The notes below the pieces were generated by a model. The model was given only the letters and a program-made list of their open reading frames with translations. It ran no database searches and was not told the DNA's origin. This document shows, one piece after another, positions 44,724-54,789 of a stretch of 64,000 nucleotides of DNA; position 1 is the first letter of the stretch, and each line of letters begins with the position of its first letter. The stretch is taken from assembly GCF_028372415.1 (NCBI RefSeq), contig NC_092872.1, positions 266,439,008 through 266,503,007 on the forward strand, given 5' to 3'. The position numbers and the translations under genes were made by a program. Source of the stretch: Notamacropus eugenii. Lineage: Eukaryota > Chordata > Mammalia > Diprotodontia > Macropodidae.

Positions 44724-45612
44724 TGAGATCTGTGCTATTCCCACTTCATCTCTACTTCTTTTGTTCATTTTCCTGATATTCTAGATCTTTTGTTTTTCAA
44801 ATGAATTGTTATTATTTCACCAAGTTCTATAAAGTAGGATTGGTAATTTGATGGGTATGGCATTAAAAGTGTAAATTAACATCTGAAGTATTGTCATTTG
44901 TATTATATTGACATAGCCCAGCCATGAGCATGGACTATTCCTCCATCTATTTAAACTGTTCTTTCTTTAATGAGCACTTTGTAATTGAATTTATAAAGTC
45001 TTTTGTATGCTTTGGCAGGTTGATCCCTGGCAGGTTGATATTTTGGATATTTTGTAATTTTCTAGAATGAAATTTCCCTATGTATTTTTGCTTCTTGGGT
45101 TTTGTTATATTATTTAGCAGTGCTATTGATTTTTGAGGGTTTATTTTATAGCCTGGAACTTTGCTGAAGCTATTGTCTCAATTATTATCTTTAATGATTT
45201 TCTTTTATTTTCCAACTATACCATCAGATCATCAGCAAATAGGTATAGTTTTAGCTCTTCTTTACCAATTTTTATTCTTTTACTTTCTTTCTTTTACCTT
45301 ATTGCTATTGCTAGCATTTCCAGAACTATATCAAATAACAACGGGGAGAGAGGGCACCCTTGCTTCATTGCTGTATTTATTGGAGTTTTCTAATGTACCA
45401 TTCATTGTCTATGATACTTGCCTTTGGTGTTAGCTAGATACTTTTCTATCATATTTTTTAAAAGTTCCTCCATACCTATACTTTGTAAGGTTTTTTTGAA
45501 AGCATAAATGATTGTTGTATTTTGTCAAAGGCTTTTTCTACATTTATTGAGATGATCATATGGTTTTGGAAGTTTTAGTTTTGAATATGATTAATTATTT
45601 TGATGATTTTTC

Positions 45613-45867
45613 CTAACATTGCATCCTTGTGTCCCTTATGTAAATCCTACTTTGCCATAATAAATGATTTCTTGGATAAATCACTAGTCTGTTTAACAGG
45701 ATTTTCTTTGAAATCTTGAATATTTTAAAATCTTTAATATTTACTAGTGATACTGGCCTGTGGTTTTCCTTCTGTGTTTTATCTTTCCCTGGTTTAGGTA
45801 TCAGGATTATATTTATCGTATAAAAGGATTCTGGTAGGGTGCTTTTTTCTTCATTTTTGAGAATCAA
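45613..45867 (-). pseudogene. L1 ORF2 reverse-transcriptase fragment
   Basis: The 84-codon open stretch has the L1 reverse-transcriptase N-terminal signature, including LPESFY and [19 protein letters not shown]. In intact L1 this region leads into the fingers/palm of the reverse transcriptase. The frame is lost on both sides, so it is a remnant and not a gene. Confidence 0.9.
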
Positions 45868-46207
45868 TTGTGAAGGATGGGTACTAATTTTTCATTAAAT
45901 GTTTGTTTGATAGAATTCTCCAGTGATCAGGATCAGTAGTCCCACTCCTCCTTTTGATAGTTTCTTTAGAGCTAAATCTATTTCCTTTTCTAAGTTGGTA
46001 TTTGAGTTCTCTATCTAGTTTTCTGATAGTTTAAGTATTTTATATATTTGAAGGTATTCTTCAAATTCTTTTGATTTTTGGTCTTGTTAACATATAACTG
46101 TGCATAGTATATTCTGATTATTCTTTTTATTTCTTTGGTTTTATTGTGATTTCACCCTAATATTTTATTCATCTGATTTCCTGCTCTCTTTTTAAAAAAT
46201 CAGGTTA

Positions 46208-46485
46208 GCCACAAGAAGTCCCCTGCAAAAACAGGGAGAGGTGTATTCTCTTAGCTCTTTTTTGGGGGGATCAAACTTGGTCATTAGAATTTTTCAGCAT
46301 TCAGGGTCAGTTCTATTGTTGTTGCATTTTTTCAGTTATGTTGTTGCCATCATTATATATGTATGTATATATTTTCGGTTTTGTTGCTTCACTGCATCAG
46401 TTCATGTGAGTCTTCTCAGATTTTTCTGTATTTACCAGATATTCGTTTTTGCTTTTATCGCATTCATTCATATCAAATCAAGCCA
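46208..46485 (-). mobile_element. Second L1 LINE 3' UTR fragment, antisense
   Basis: Abuts the previous L1: cttagctcttttttggggggg-type start, atcaaacttggtcattagaa, ttttcagcattcagggtcag, gcttcactgcatcagttcat. The same UTR segment occurs at 23715-23850. Confidence 0.75.
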
Positions 46486-47290
46486 AGTCAACAAGAATTT
46501 GTTTACTATGTATCAGGGACTGTTATAAGTTCAGGGGATAAAAAGAAAGTCAGAAACAACCATTGTATTCAAGGAGCATTTATGCACACATGTAAAGAGA
46601 GAAGGAGAAAAGAGAGGGGGGGGGAAGAGAGAGAGACAGAGACAGAGATAGGTAGAGAGAGAACATTTAAATAACTGTGCAAAGCAAGATAGGATAAATT
46701 GGAGGTAATTTCAGAGGGAGGGCAGTAGCATTAAGTGGAGCTGGGAAAGGCTTCTCTGTGGAAGGTGAATTTTAGCTGAGACTTAAAGAAAGCCAGAGAA
46801 GCCAGGAGGCTGAGTTTTGTTTGTAAGGAACAAGAGAGGCCAGTGTCATTTGATGGTAGAGTATGTGGAGGGGGATCACATGTAAGAAGAGTGGAAATGT
46901 AGGACAAGACTAGGTTGAGAAAGGCTTTAGAAGCCACAGAGAGGATGTTGTATTTGGTCCTGGAAGCAACAGAGAGATACTGGAATTTATTGACTGGGGG
47001 GAGATAGGGTTAGATCTGCACTTTGGGAAGATCCCTTTGATGGCTGAATGACAGATGGATTGGAGTGGGGAGAGACCTGAGGTAGGTGGATCCCTCAGCA
47101 GCTATTACAAAAGTCCAGGGGGTAAGGGGAGGAAGATCTGGCCAAGCGGGAGGGGGTATCAGAGGAGAGAAGGGGCCATACTGGAGAGTTGTGATGAAGG
47201 TATAAAAAACAGGACTTGACAACTAATTGTTGTCTATGTGGGATGAGAGCCAGTAAGGAGTGGAAGATGATGCCTAACTTATCTTGGGTT
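46486..47290 (-). mobile_element. L2 LINE, antisense, about 0.8 kb
   Basis: L2 read backwards: ttgtttactatgtatcaggg, aaataactgtgcaaagcaag, gtggaaggtgaattttagct, gacttaaagaaagccagaga, actggaatttattgactggg, gatccctttgatggctgaat, aaaagtccagggggtaaggg. An AG-rich patch at 46600-46665 is local expansion. Confidence 0.85.
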
Positions 47291-47399
47291 TAGAGGGTTT
47301 AAAGGGTTTGTACTTTCTTTGCTTAATTCTAAATTGCTTTCCAGAATGGTTCTCCTGATTTGCAGGTCTACTCATAATACACTGGTATGCATTAGTGTT

Positions 47400-47695
47400 T
47401 CCATAAATCAATTTAACAACCCAATTTTGAGCACCTATTATATACCTACTAGATGCTGGATTAGGTCTTGGGGATACAAAATAAACAATGAAACAATTCC
47501 TTCCAGTAGGACAATGGGATGAGTGTTAGATTTGGAATCTGGATCTTGGGTTTGAATTCTACTTCTGCTTCTTGCTTTCTAGGTAATCTTGGGCAAATCA
47601 TTTCATCTCTCTGGGACTCAGTTTCTCATCTATAAAATGTGAGGCTTGACCTAAATGGACTAAAGATCCTCTCTAGCTCTCAATCTATGAGTGAA
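47400..47695. mobile_element. Antisense L2 end followed by sense MIR
   Basis: 47400-47510: gagcacctattatataccta, ttaggtcttggggatacaaa. 47510-47695: acaatgggatgagtgttaga, gtaatcttgggcaaatcatt, gggactcagtttctcatcta. Confidence 0.75.
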
Positions 47696-47744
47696 TGAAT
47701 GGATGAAAAGGCGTGTAAGTATTTATTGTAAGTTAGATGTGTGA

Positions 47745-47880
47745 GCCAGCATGGCATAGTGCATAGGGACCTGGCCTTGGAGACAGGAAAAACTAGGTTC
47801 AAATCCCTTGACTCTGTACCATACCAGCTGTGTGATGCTGGATGAGTCACTCAACCTTTCTGTGCCCCTTGCAGCTCTCT
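47745..47880 (+). mobile_element. SINE 5' part (MIR/tRNA-derived)
   Basis: catggcatagtgcatagg, ggttcaaatcccttgactct, agctgtgtgatgctggatga, ending after the tRNA-derived part. Confidence 0.7.
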
Positions 47881-47954
47881 GGCTATATGGTGCAAAGTTG
47901 ATAGTGGGCACTCCTGAGCAGGTGCCATAGGCTGCTGGAATCATAGGTCTGGAG

Positions 47955-48445
47955 TTAAACAAAAGGTGCCAGGCATTGTGCAAAGCCTGAGATGCCAAGT
48001 ACAGAAAAGAAGCAGAAGCAGAAGAGGGTGGAGGCTAAGAGGGATCAGGTATGGGCCAGAGGAGTGGGCAGGAGGAGCCCAGGAAAATCTGTGGAAGTAA
48101 ATGGTTCCAAACAGAAGGTGAGACGTAACTTGCCAGGAGTGCTATAGAAGCAATCCCTCTGCAGGAACTAGTGATTGGATTAGATAGCCTTTAGGGATCT
48201 CTTCTAGCTCAAAATCAGTGATTCTGTGAGAAATTCCAGGCATGGGAAATAACTTGAATAAAATTTCAGAGGTGGGAGAGCTCAGGGCAAGCTGGGGAGA
48301 CAGAAAGTGGCCTAATTGGGCTCAAGGGTAGAATATCTGTATGTGTGTGGGTGTGGGCAGAAATAAAGACTGGAAATGTATCAGATTGTGAAAAGCCTTG
48401 AATGCCAGACAAAGGAACATCAAATATTATTCCTGGCATAATTAG
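47955..48445 (-). mobile_element. L2 LINE pieces, antisense
   Basis: aaaggtgccaggcattgtgc, ggcatgggaaataacttgaa, gaaagtggcctaattgggct, gtgaaaagccttgaatgcca, with a MIR/L3 tail scrap near 48170-48225 (tagatagcctttagggatct). Confidence 0.65.
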
Positions 48446-49100
48446 GTTTTAAATTTTAATTGAGGCTTATATCATTTGAACCCCTTTGCTGTTCACCATC
48501 CTTTGGAGATGACATCACTGTCCCCCCAGAGGTCAGTAGGAAGAACCTGAGACTTCCAGGACTGGCAAGTGAACTCTTGTTTATCTTGTGCTCTTGCTCC
48601 CATTATAGTTCCTGAACAGGATTTTGGCTCGGAAGCCAGAAGACAGGCTAAGTTTAGCCACTCTATTACAGGCTATAGACTACAAATTTTCAAATGAGTT
48701 TGGAAGGTTCCAAAATGAGCGTCCATAAGCAAGCCTGTGGTTTCCTGAGTTCTTTCCTTTGCACCAACAAAGACAACACAACCCCCTCAGAACAAACTCT
48801 GCAGGATTTCATTTTCCATCCATCATCCAAGGGAAAGAAATTTCGCACACTTTCAAGGACAGGAAGTTCCTTTAAAACTGGAAGTCTGTTTTTAACATGG
48901 AGGAAAGAGACTTGTTAACCTTCTTTGTCCCCTTGAAAAGTTGTCCTGATGTTACAGGAGAGGAAAAGTTTTTCTTCAAATACAGTTGTTCTAAATCCAA
49001 AACTTTGAAAAGAAAACCTGGATGCTAGAAGCCAAAAAAGCCACATTTCAATTTACATGGCAGGGAAAGTAAGGTTAAAAAGAACTTATTAAGTATCTAC
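48446..49100. other. Unique sequence
   Basis: No clear repeat until the L2 end at 49085. A 74 aa plus-strand frame (48694-48918) lacks a domain. Confidence 0.35.
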
Positions 49101-49113
49101 TATGTACCAGATG

Positions 49114-49370
49114 ACAAGTGACAAAGTGATACAGTGAATACAGTGCTGGGCCAGAGTCAGAAAGATCTGAATTTAAATCTGACCTCAGACACTTACTAGC
49201 TATGTGACCCTGGGCCAGTCACTTAACCCTGTTTGCCTCAGTTTCTCCACCTGTAAAATGAGCTGGAGAAGGTAATGGCAAACCACTCCAATATCTTTGC
49301 CAAGAAAACCCCAAATGGGGTCATGAAGAGTCAGGCATGACTAAAAAATGACTGAATAACAACAAAATAA
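49114..49370 (+). mobile_element. tRNA-derived SINE with RTE-type tail, inserted in an L2 end
   Basis: Complete: acagtgaatacagtgctggg, gagtcagaaagatctgaatt, gctatgtgaccctgggccag, aaatgagctggagaaggtaa, tgccaagaaaaccccaaatg, ggtcatgaagagtcaggcat. tatgtaccagatg (49101-49113) and catgtgccaggtg (49371-49383) flank it as a diverged target duplication (10 of 13 match). Confidence 0.92.
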
Positions 49371-49484
49371 CATGTGCCAGGTGCCTGCCTAGCACTTGTC
49401 AGAAATTATCTCGTTTGATCATGGGAGAGTCAACTTGTCCATAGAAACCCAGGTTCTACACAATAACTCCTTACCACCAATCAA

Positions 49485-49790
49485 TCGGCAAGCATTCATT
49501 AAGCACCTGCTGCATACCAGATGCTGGGGAGGGTACACAACAGGAAGTGAGATGGGGTAGGAAGAGTCCATATTTTCACTTTGGCACTTACTGCCTGTGT
49601 GACCTGTGGCAAGTCACTCCCCTCCAAGGGTTCCTAGATCTAGGTCTGTAAGGTGCCTAAGAGGCCACCTAGTCCAGTCCCCTTATTTTACAGAGGAGGA
49701 AACTGAGGTGCAGGGAGGTTCAGTTACTTGACTACAGTCCCTCAGGTATGGATCAGAATATTTGAACCTAGGTCCTCAGACTTTTATCAT
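49485..49790. mobile_element. Antisense L2 end, sense MIR and antisense MIR fragments
   Basis: 49490-49545 (aagcattcattaagcacctg). 49570-49625 (tgcctgtgtgacctgtggca). 49635-49790 (gccacctagtccagtcccct, acagaggaggaaactgaggt, tatttgaacctaggtcctca). Confidence 0.7.
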
Positions 49791-49794
49791 CATT

Positions 49795-50055
49795 TCTCTA
49801 CCTACGTGCCTATTTTTCTATCATTTCTTTGTCCACTTACTTATTTATCTATCTTTCCAAATATTCATCCATCCATCAATATATCCATCTATCTATCCAT
49901 TGATCTATCATCTTTCCATCTATCTTTATCCACCATCTATTATCTATCTTTATCCATCAACTACTATCCATCTATTCACCCCTCTATCCATCCATTCATC
50001 TGTCTATCCATCCGTTCTTCTACCTATCCATCGAGCTATCACCTATCTATCTCAC
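49795..50055. repeat. ATCC/ATCT tetranucleotide microsatellite, degenerate
   Basis: Long run of ctatcCATC/tcTATC variants. The two overlapping Ser/Ile/Tyr/Pro-rich frames (99 and 122 aa) are products of the repeat. Confidence 0.93.
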
Positions 50056-50084
50056 CCATAAAAATGAAGGGTTGGACCAAGATT

Positions 50085-50225
50085 ATAAGACCATAAATCT
50101 CTAAGAGCTGGGAAGGAAGCTCTGTAATCTAATTCCTTCATTTTATAAATGAAGAAACTGCGACCTGGAAAGGTTACATTTTGCCCAGGGTCACATAGTT
50201 AGTTGGTAAGCCTCAAAGCAGTACC
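50085..50225 (-). mobile_element. MIR-like SINE, antisense
   Basis: gtaatctaattccttcattt, tataaatgaagaaactgcga, gcccagggtcacatagttag. Confidence 0.75.
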
Positions 50226-50289
50226 CTGACATTAGCACTGACTCTTTTTTACTTCTAGACATCACAATAAAAGTTCTCTCCAGCTCAGA

Positions 50290-50645
50290 TTTAACAATTC
50301 AATTTACAAAGCATTTCTTAAATTGCTACTGTGTGTTAGGTACTGGGGATATAAATACGAAAATGAAATTGCCCTTGCCCTGAAGAAGTTTTCATTCTCC
50401 TGGGTGTGAGATAAAGAAATAAAAAGCATGTCCAAATTCATTTGGGGGGACAGGGGGAACTGGAATTTGAGGAATCCTGAAAGACCTTATCTAGAAGGTG
50501 ATGCAAGGCCAACCTTGAAGGGATTAGGAGAGGTAGACACAAGGAGGGAGCTCCTTCTGGGCATAGGAGACATCCTGTATGAAGGCCTAGGGTCGGAGGT
50601 AGATTGTCAAATGAGGGACTAGGGGAGACCTGGGATTAAGTTGGT
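50290..50645 (-). mobile_element. L2 LINE, antisense
   Basis: aagcatttcttaaattgcta, ctgtgtgttaggtactgggg, ttgccctgaagaagttttca, then ggccaaccttgaagggatta and ctccttctgggcataggaga. Confidence 0.65.
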
Positions 50646-50985
50646 CAGGGTAACTTCTGGTAGAGGAAATGCTTTTACTCTTGTAGGTCAGCACCTTCCC
50701 TGCAAATTATAGTCTAGGAGGTGCCTAAAGGAAGGAGGATTTAAGTGACTCACCCAAGTGTCCAACAGCCAGGAATGTGTTGGAAGGAAAACTTGACCTT
50801 GGGTTCTCTTAGCTTCAAGGCCAGTTCTTTATTCACTATGCCAAAAGTTATACGGAGGCTCTAGCCAATCAACCAGTTTGGCTTGAACATAGAATGTGTG
50901 ACAGGAGTGATGTTCCGTGCTCTCCTTGGAACTCCTTTTAGAGAATGGAGATTACACACCTACCCACACACCCATCCACACACAC
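50646..50985 (-). mobile_element. Antisense MIR scrap in unassigned sequence
   Basis: 50730-50850 (gtgactcacccaagtgtcca, ttctttattcactatgccaa) looks like antisense MIR; the rest is not recognised. Confidence 0.45.
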
Positions 50986-50989
50986 ATAT

Positions 50990-51300
50990 CCATATATCCA
51001 TATAGAAATATAGTTACAGGTATATAGGTAGATTGTAGATAAATACAGACATAGCTATAGATACATATAGATATATAGATAGATGATTGATATAGAAATG
51101 GAGCTATAAATAGAGATTTCTCTATATAGATCTAGGGACAGATTATACACAGGCAGAAATATAACTATAGATACATAGAGATGTCTCTATATAGACATGG
51201 AGATAGTTTATAGATAGAAATCTAGCTATAGATACCTAGAGATGTTTCTACATATAGATCTCTCTCTACATCCATGTATCTATATAAATAGATATATTGA
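50990..51300. repeat. GATA-derived array with ~61 bp higher-order unit
   Basis: atag/gata-rich sequence in which agaaat..agctatagatac blocks recur at 51094, 51155 and 51216 (exact 61-bp steps), with looser copies near 51004 and 51047. Each unit contains ctctatatagat or a close variant. Confidence 0.8.
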
Positions 51301-51304
51301 GAAA

Positions 51305-51425
51305 GATAGAAAAATAAGGCTGTTATTAAGCACTCACTATGTGCTAAGCCTTAGAATATAAACTGAAGCAAAATAGGGACTCCCTGCCCTCAGTTTTGGA
51401 GGAACTTTCACTGCAATGGGTCAAG
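51305..51425 (-). mobile_element. L2 LINE 3' end, antisense
   Basis: ttattaagcactcactatgt, gctaagccttagaatataaa, ctccctgccctcagttttgg. Confidence 0.75.
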
Positions 51426-52204
51426 ATAACATTTATCCTTCCTCCCCTCTGTGAGAGGAGGGGTAGCTATTGGGAAGGAAGTTGAAATAATACAGTGATA
51501 AATGGGGCCAGGAGTAAAGTGAGTATGGTCTCATGACTGGTGATACACCAATTTGGAAAGAGACTTGTGGGGTAGGAGCCCCTCCAGAGTGAAGGCTCCA
51601 GATAGGGAGGCAGGGAAGTCCAGAGAGTAAGGAGCAGAGCTGGGAGTGGATTGAATAGAATTTGTGTTGTGGAAGTAGTCAGAAGATCTCACAGTTACTG
51701 GAAACTTGAAGGTTTGCAAAGCTCTCCCCAGATCATCTTCCATGGTCAAACTGGGTATGCTACAGGTAGATGAAATATTAATGACATTACATCTTGAGAG
51801 ACCTTTTTCTCTAGAAGTCGGGGTTTGCACTTCTGTTATTACTAATTAAAGTGAATTTTCTTGCTACATTTTTCAGTCCGAGCCCACCTGATGTCAATTA
51901 CTAGCTCTTTTCTTGTCTTTTATCTTTCAATTTCCCCTGTCTTTCACTATGAACTGGAGAAATCATACTCAGACATCATTGGACTAGAAAGGAAGCTGGG
52001 GGTGTGAGTGTCCCATAGGAGATGACTCCTAGACAGGTCCTTGATGTCATGGCATCTGAGAACAGAGTTCTCATTACTACAGTCAGTCCTGTGCTTGGGG
52101 AAATCAAATCTCTTCATCTACGGGGAGAGTTTGGTCCCTAAGGTTAATGGCTGACTCAGCCCAGTATGGTCCACTCTCTTCAGGCTTGAAGTAATTAAAT
52201 GGAG
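51426..52204. other. Unique sequence
   Basis: No repeat clearly recognised. A 99 aa minus-strand frame (51531-51830) has no domain. Confidence 0.35.
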
Positions 52205-52480
52205 CAGTGGAAAGGAGGTAATATGGTATAATAAGAAGAATCATGAGATTGAAGGCAGAAGGATGGAGTTTGAGTCCTGCTTCTGACTTTGGGCAGCTCC
52301 TTTTACAGATTCTCTCAACCTTTGCTTCTTTATTTGTAAAATGAGGATGATCCTACATGAACTGCCTATCTACCAGGATTGTTAAGGTTTACAAGAAAAT
52401 GAAATTGTAAACCTTAAAATTCTGGGCAAGTCACTTAACCTTTTGGTGCTCTGGGCAGCTCAAAGAGTGTAAATTGCAGG
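52205..52480 (+). mobile_element. MIR-like SINE pieces
   Basis: gaggtaatatggtataataa, tgagtcctgcttctgacttt, gcttctttatttgtaaaatg, and a second scrap tctgggcaagtcacttaacc near 52422. Confidence 0.7.
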
Positions 52481-52594
52481 GAAGTCACCAACCTATGTTT
52501 GTAAAGGGATTGTTTTCATCTAGGACTTTTCTATATCAATGAATCCAGATTTAGTCCCTCTATCTCTATTATGACTTGGTGGATGACTTGAATG

Positions 52595-52725
52595 AGAGGC
52601 AGTGTTTAGTGGCTGGAGACCAGGCCTTGGAGTCAGGAAGACTGAGGCTCAAGCCTGGCCTGTGGAGCATATTAGTTGTGTGACCCTGGGTAACCTTTCA
52701 GGGTCCCCAGGCAACAAGTGACTTA
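52595..52725 (+). mobile_element. SINE 5' part
   Basis: ggcagtgtttagtggctgga, ccttggagtcaggaagactg, tagttgtgtgaccctgggta. Confidence 0.7.
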
Positions 52726-52828
52726 TTGAAAGTGATGGAAGGACCTTGCTGAAGTCATTGGTCTGGGTCAATTTTTTAGAAAGGGCTTGATTTTGAATGG
52801 TTTTTATCCCCCATGTTGTGCTGTTTTT

Positions 52829-53136
52829 GAGAATGGTCTCCCTGTCCCACCAAAAACAGAAGTGCAGTGGCCCTTCATGGGCTGCCCTTCCCCTCTGTCC
52901 CTGCTGATTGGTACAGAGGCTTTGAACTGCTCTGTTTCAGACTTGGACCAATTTGCCTCTGCTAAAGCAGCCTGGGAGCCCCCATTCTCCAGAGGTTCAC
53001 CATATTACTTCCAGACTTAATACAGACACCTGATTGGCTTTAGCTCACTGCACGTCAGAGCTCCTGAATTCAATTGATCCACCATCCTCAGTCTCACAAG
53101 CAGCAGGGACTGTTGCATACATCACTTCATCTGATT
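52829..53136 (-). pseudogene. RN7SL: 7SL (SRP) RNA pseudogene
   Basis: Read on the minus strand this follows the whole of 7SL RNA, the scaffold of the signal recognition particle. The 5' Alu domain matches at 53047-53110 (gtccctgctgcttgtgagac, tgaggatggtggatcaattg, gaattcaggagctctgacgt). The S domain matches around 52880-53010 (tatggtgaacctctggagaa, agcagttcaaagcctctgta, ccaatcagcaggga). The 3' end gives ccactgcacttctg and gggagaccattctc. About 308 bp covers the ~300 nt RNA. Divergence is high: the AGCAGGTC part of helix 8 has become agcagttc and the 5' G-rich start is lost, so it should not be functional. I saw no Alu-type dimer structure, so it is a direct 7SL retrocopy and not a SINE. Confidence 0.82.
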
Positions 53137-53400
53137 CCCTTTGTTCTTGATTATCTGTGTGTGTTCCTAAGTGTGTGTTGGGCATCAGTCCTGAGCAAGA
53201 AACCAGGAGGACTGGACCATGTTAGTACTTTACTGTGGCAAAACTACTTTGGGCAGAATTTCATTCTAGGAATCACTGTAACCCAGAATTATTACAATTA
53301 ATTCTGGAGAAATAGAAAGGGTTCTAGATCTGCAGACAAGGTTCTAAGTTTGTGTGGCTTTGGTCATCAGTGTGTCTCTTCTAGTCACTGATATGTTTGA
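53137..53400. other. Unassigned sequence
   Basis: Nothing recognised. Confidence 0.3.
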
Positions 53401-53612
53401 GCTAGCTTGCACCAACTTCTAAGAGCTGATTGTTAAATTTCAATTTAATGGACTGAGCATTTGCACCTTGGAAATTAGGCTACAAGCCAGGGCTTGATTT
53501 ATTGTTTTGTTGATTAGAAATAAGAAAACAATGGAGAAAATTTTAACAATGTAGATTAAAAAAAGGTGTACTTTTTTTGAGAGCTGGTTGTTCACCATTT
53601 ACCAGCATACCT
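53401..53612 (+). repeat. Copy B of the unassigned dispersed repeat
   Basis: Blocks in the order of copies A and C: aagagctgattgttaaattt, ccagggcttgatttattgtt, tgttgattagaaataagaaa, acaatggagaaaattttaac, aatgtagattaaaaaaaggt, gagctggttgttcaccattt, accagcatacct. It is the most compact of the three. Confidence 0.65.
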
Positions 53613-53734
53613 TTGCTTCCCAGCTCTACGATTTCATATTTATTGGGGAGCAGGATAGGAGGATAAGGGAGAGAAAGAGAGATGATTGCGAATTAGCTCC
53701 ATGTTCCAGGAAAACTTCATTCCCTGGCACGATG

Positions 53735-53895
53735 AAACAATACTGAACCTGGACTTTGAAAACTAGGTGTGAATCCCAACTTTGGCATTTACCTGTGAGA
53801 CCTTGGGTAAGCCATTTTAACTCTGTGCGTTGTTTTCCTCATCTGCCAAATGAGGGAGTTGGACTGAGTCCTTTCAGCTTTAAATCGATGGCCCA
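53735..53895 (+). mobile_element. MIR-like SINE
   Basis: tgaacctggactttgaaaac, tgagaccttgggtaagccat, ctcatctgccaaatgaggga, gagtcctttcagctttaaat. Confidence 0.75.
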
Positions 53896-54009
53896 TAAGA
53901 AATGAATGTTAAAAATTGTCTTTAAGTGTAATTGGGAAAAATAAGATACTTTTAAATCACTGGTCCTGTGCTTCTGCAAAATATCCAGAGGTAGCCCAAG
54001 TATCCTTGA

Positions 54010-54150
54010 GGGCTTCAAGTTGGAAGGTCATTTAGTACAACTCTCTTATCTTACAGATGTCAGCCTAGAGGGGTTTAATGAGTTGTCCAAGGTCACAAAG
54101 GCAGCACATGACAGAGGCTCTTCATGAACCTATCTCCTCACTCTGTTTCT
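54010..54150 (-). mobile_element. MIR-like SINE, antisense
   Basis: tcatttagtacaactctctt, atcttacagatgtcagccta, tgtccaaggtcacaaaggca. Confidence 0.65.
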
Positions 54151-54338
54151 TGAGGCTGGTGTGGATTGTGCTAGACTGAACCAAGGACTAGGTATTTCCC
54201 AACCATCAGAGGGGATCCCTCCCCAGAAGAACCTCCCCTCCCCTCCTCTCTCCTTCCTCCCCTCCCTTGGAAAATTGCTCATTACAAACCTGACATCAGT
54301 GGGATGTCGACTGAGTCCTTAGTTCCTAATGTGTCTCC
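54151..54338. other. Unique pyrimidine-rich sequence
   Basis: 54228-54270 is C/T-rich; nothing else seen. Confidence 0.35.

Positions 54339-54339
<1 letters not shown>

Positions 54340-54421
<82 letters not shown>
54340..54421. repeat. (CA)n microsatellite
   Basis: About 40 uninterrupted CA units. The two Thr/His open frames spanning it are artefacts. Confidence 0.99.
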
Positions 54422-54423
<2 letters not shown>

Positions 54424-54789
54424 TATTTGTTTTCAGTGCCCCATAGAGAACAGAAGGGAAGTCAGAAGCATTTCTTTTGTGCATATGCAGATTAGGGTTC
54501 AGAGAATTTATTTCTTCCTCTGAGACTCAAACCACTGTGAGCCACTCCCCCCACAGTCCAGCAGGTTCTCCGCCTCTGAGCTGTGTGGGCAGGGAACGAG
54601 GTAGAAGGCCCTGTCAAATATACTTTTTGCTTGGTCTTAAACAAGTAGCTTTGATTCCTTCACCTCCTCTCCCCTCCCTCCTGCCCCGGTCATGTTGGGT
54701 GGGAAGGGTCTCCAGGACATTTTGTTTTAATCCTGTTTTGGATCTCAGAAAATTCTGAATTACTTCTTACCAAGTTGACTAGAGTGGAG
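54422..54789. other. Unassigned sequence
   Basis: A 93 aa plus-strand frame at 54477-54758 has no domain; no repeat named. Confidence 0.3.

Larger units (their letters stand above)
42365..46205 (-). mobile_element. Long degenerate L1 LINE (3' UTR and much of ORF2)
   Basis: Antisense L1 from its 3' UTR (ctccctccccttcccacaaa, ggaccttccacctccatgaa) through the ORF2 C-terminus (aaataaaacctcagggttgt, tgcagaagctttttagcttc), middle (ccagcagtattgatcaaatt, agtcttttgtatgctttggc, ccatcagatcatcagcaaat, gagagagggcacccttgctt) and reverse-transcriptase core (gcctttggtgttagc, tctacatttattgagatgat) to about 46200. Many stops and frameshifts; ORF1 and the 5' UTR are absent. It carries an L2 and a microsatellite. 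Confidence 0.9.

Noticed and set aside
44556..44768. Tyr/Ile/Leu repeat frame
   Set aside because: Translation of the ATAAT microsatellite within L1.
45613..45867. Reverse transcriptase gene
   Set aside because: Only an 84-codon remnant of L1 ORF2. The surrounding L1 is full of stops.
49728..50096. 122-codon plus-strand frame, the longest in the window together with 61850-62218
   Set aside because: Most of it is translation of the ATCC/ATCT microsatellite, and the ends are MIR sequence.
52829..53136. Functional SRP RNA gene
   Set aside because: Key S-domain bases and the G-rich 5' start are changed, and no external promoter elements were seen.
54304..54523. Thr/His repeat frames
   Set aside because: Products of the CA dinucleotide array.
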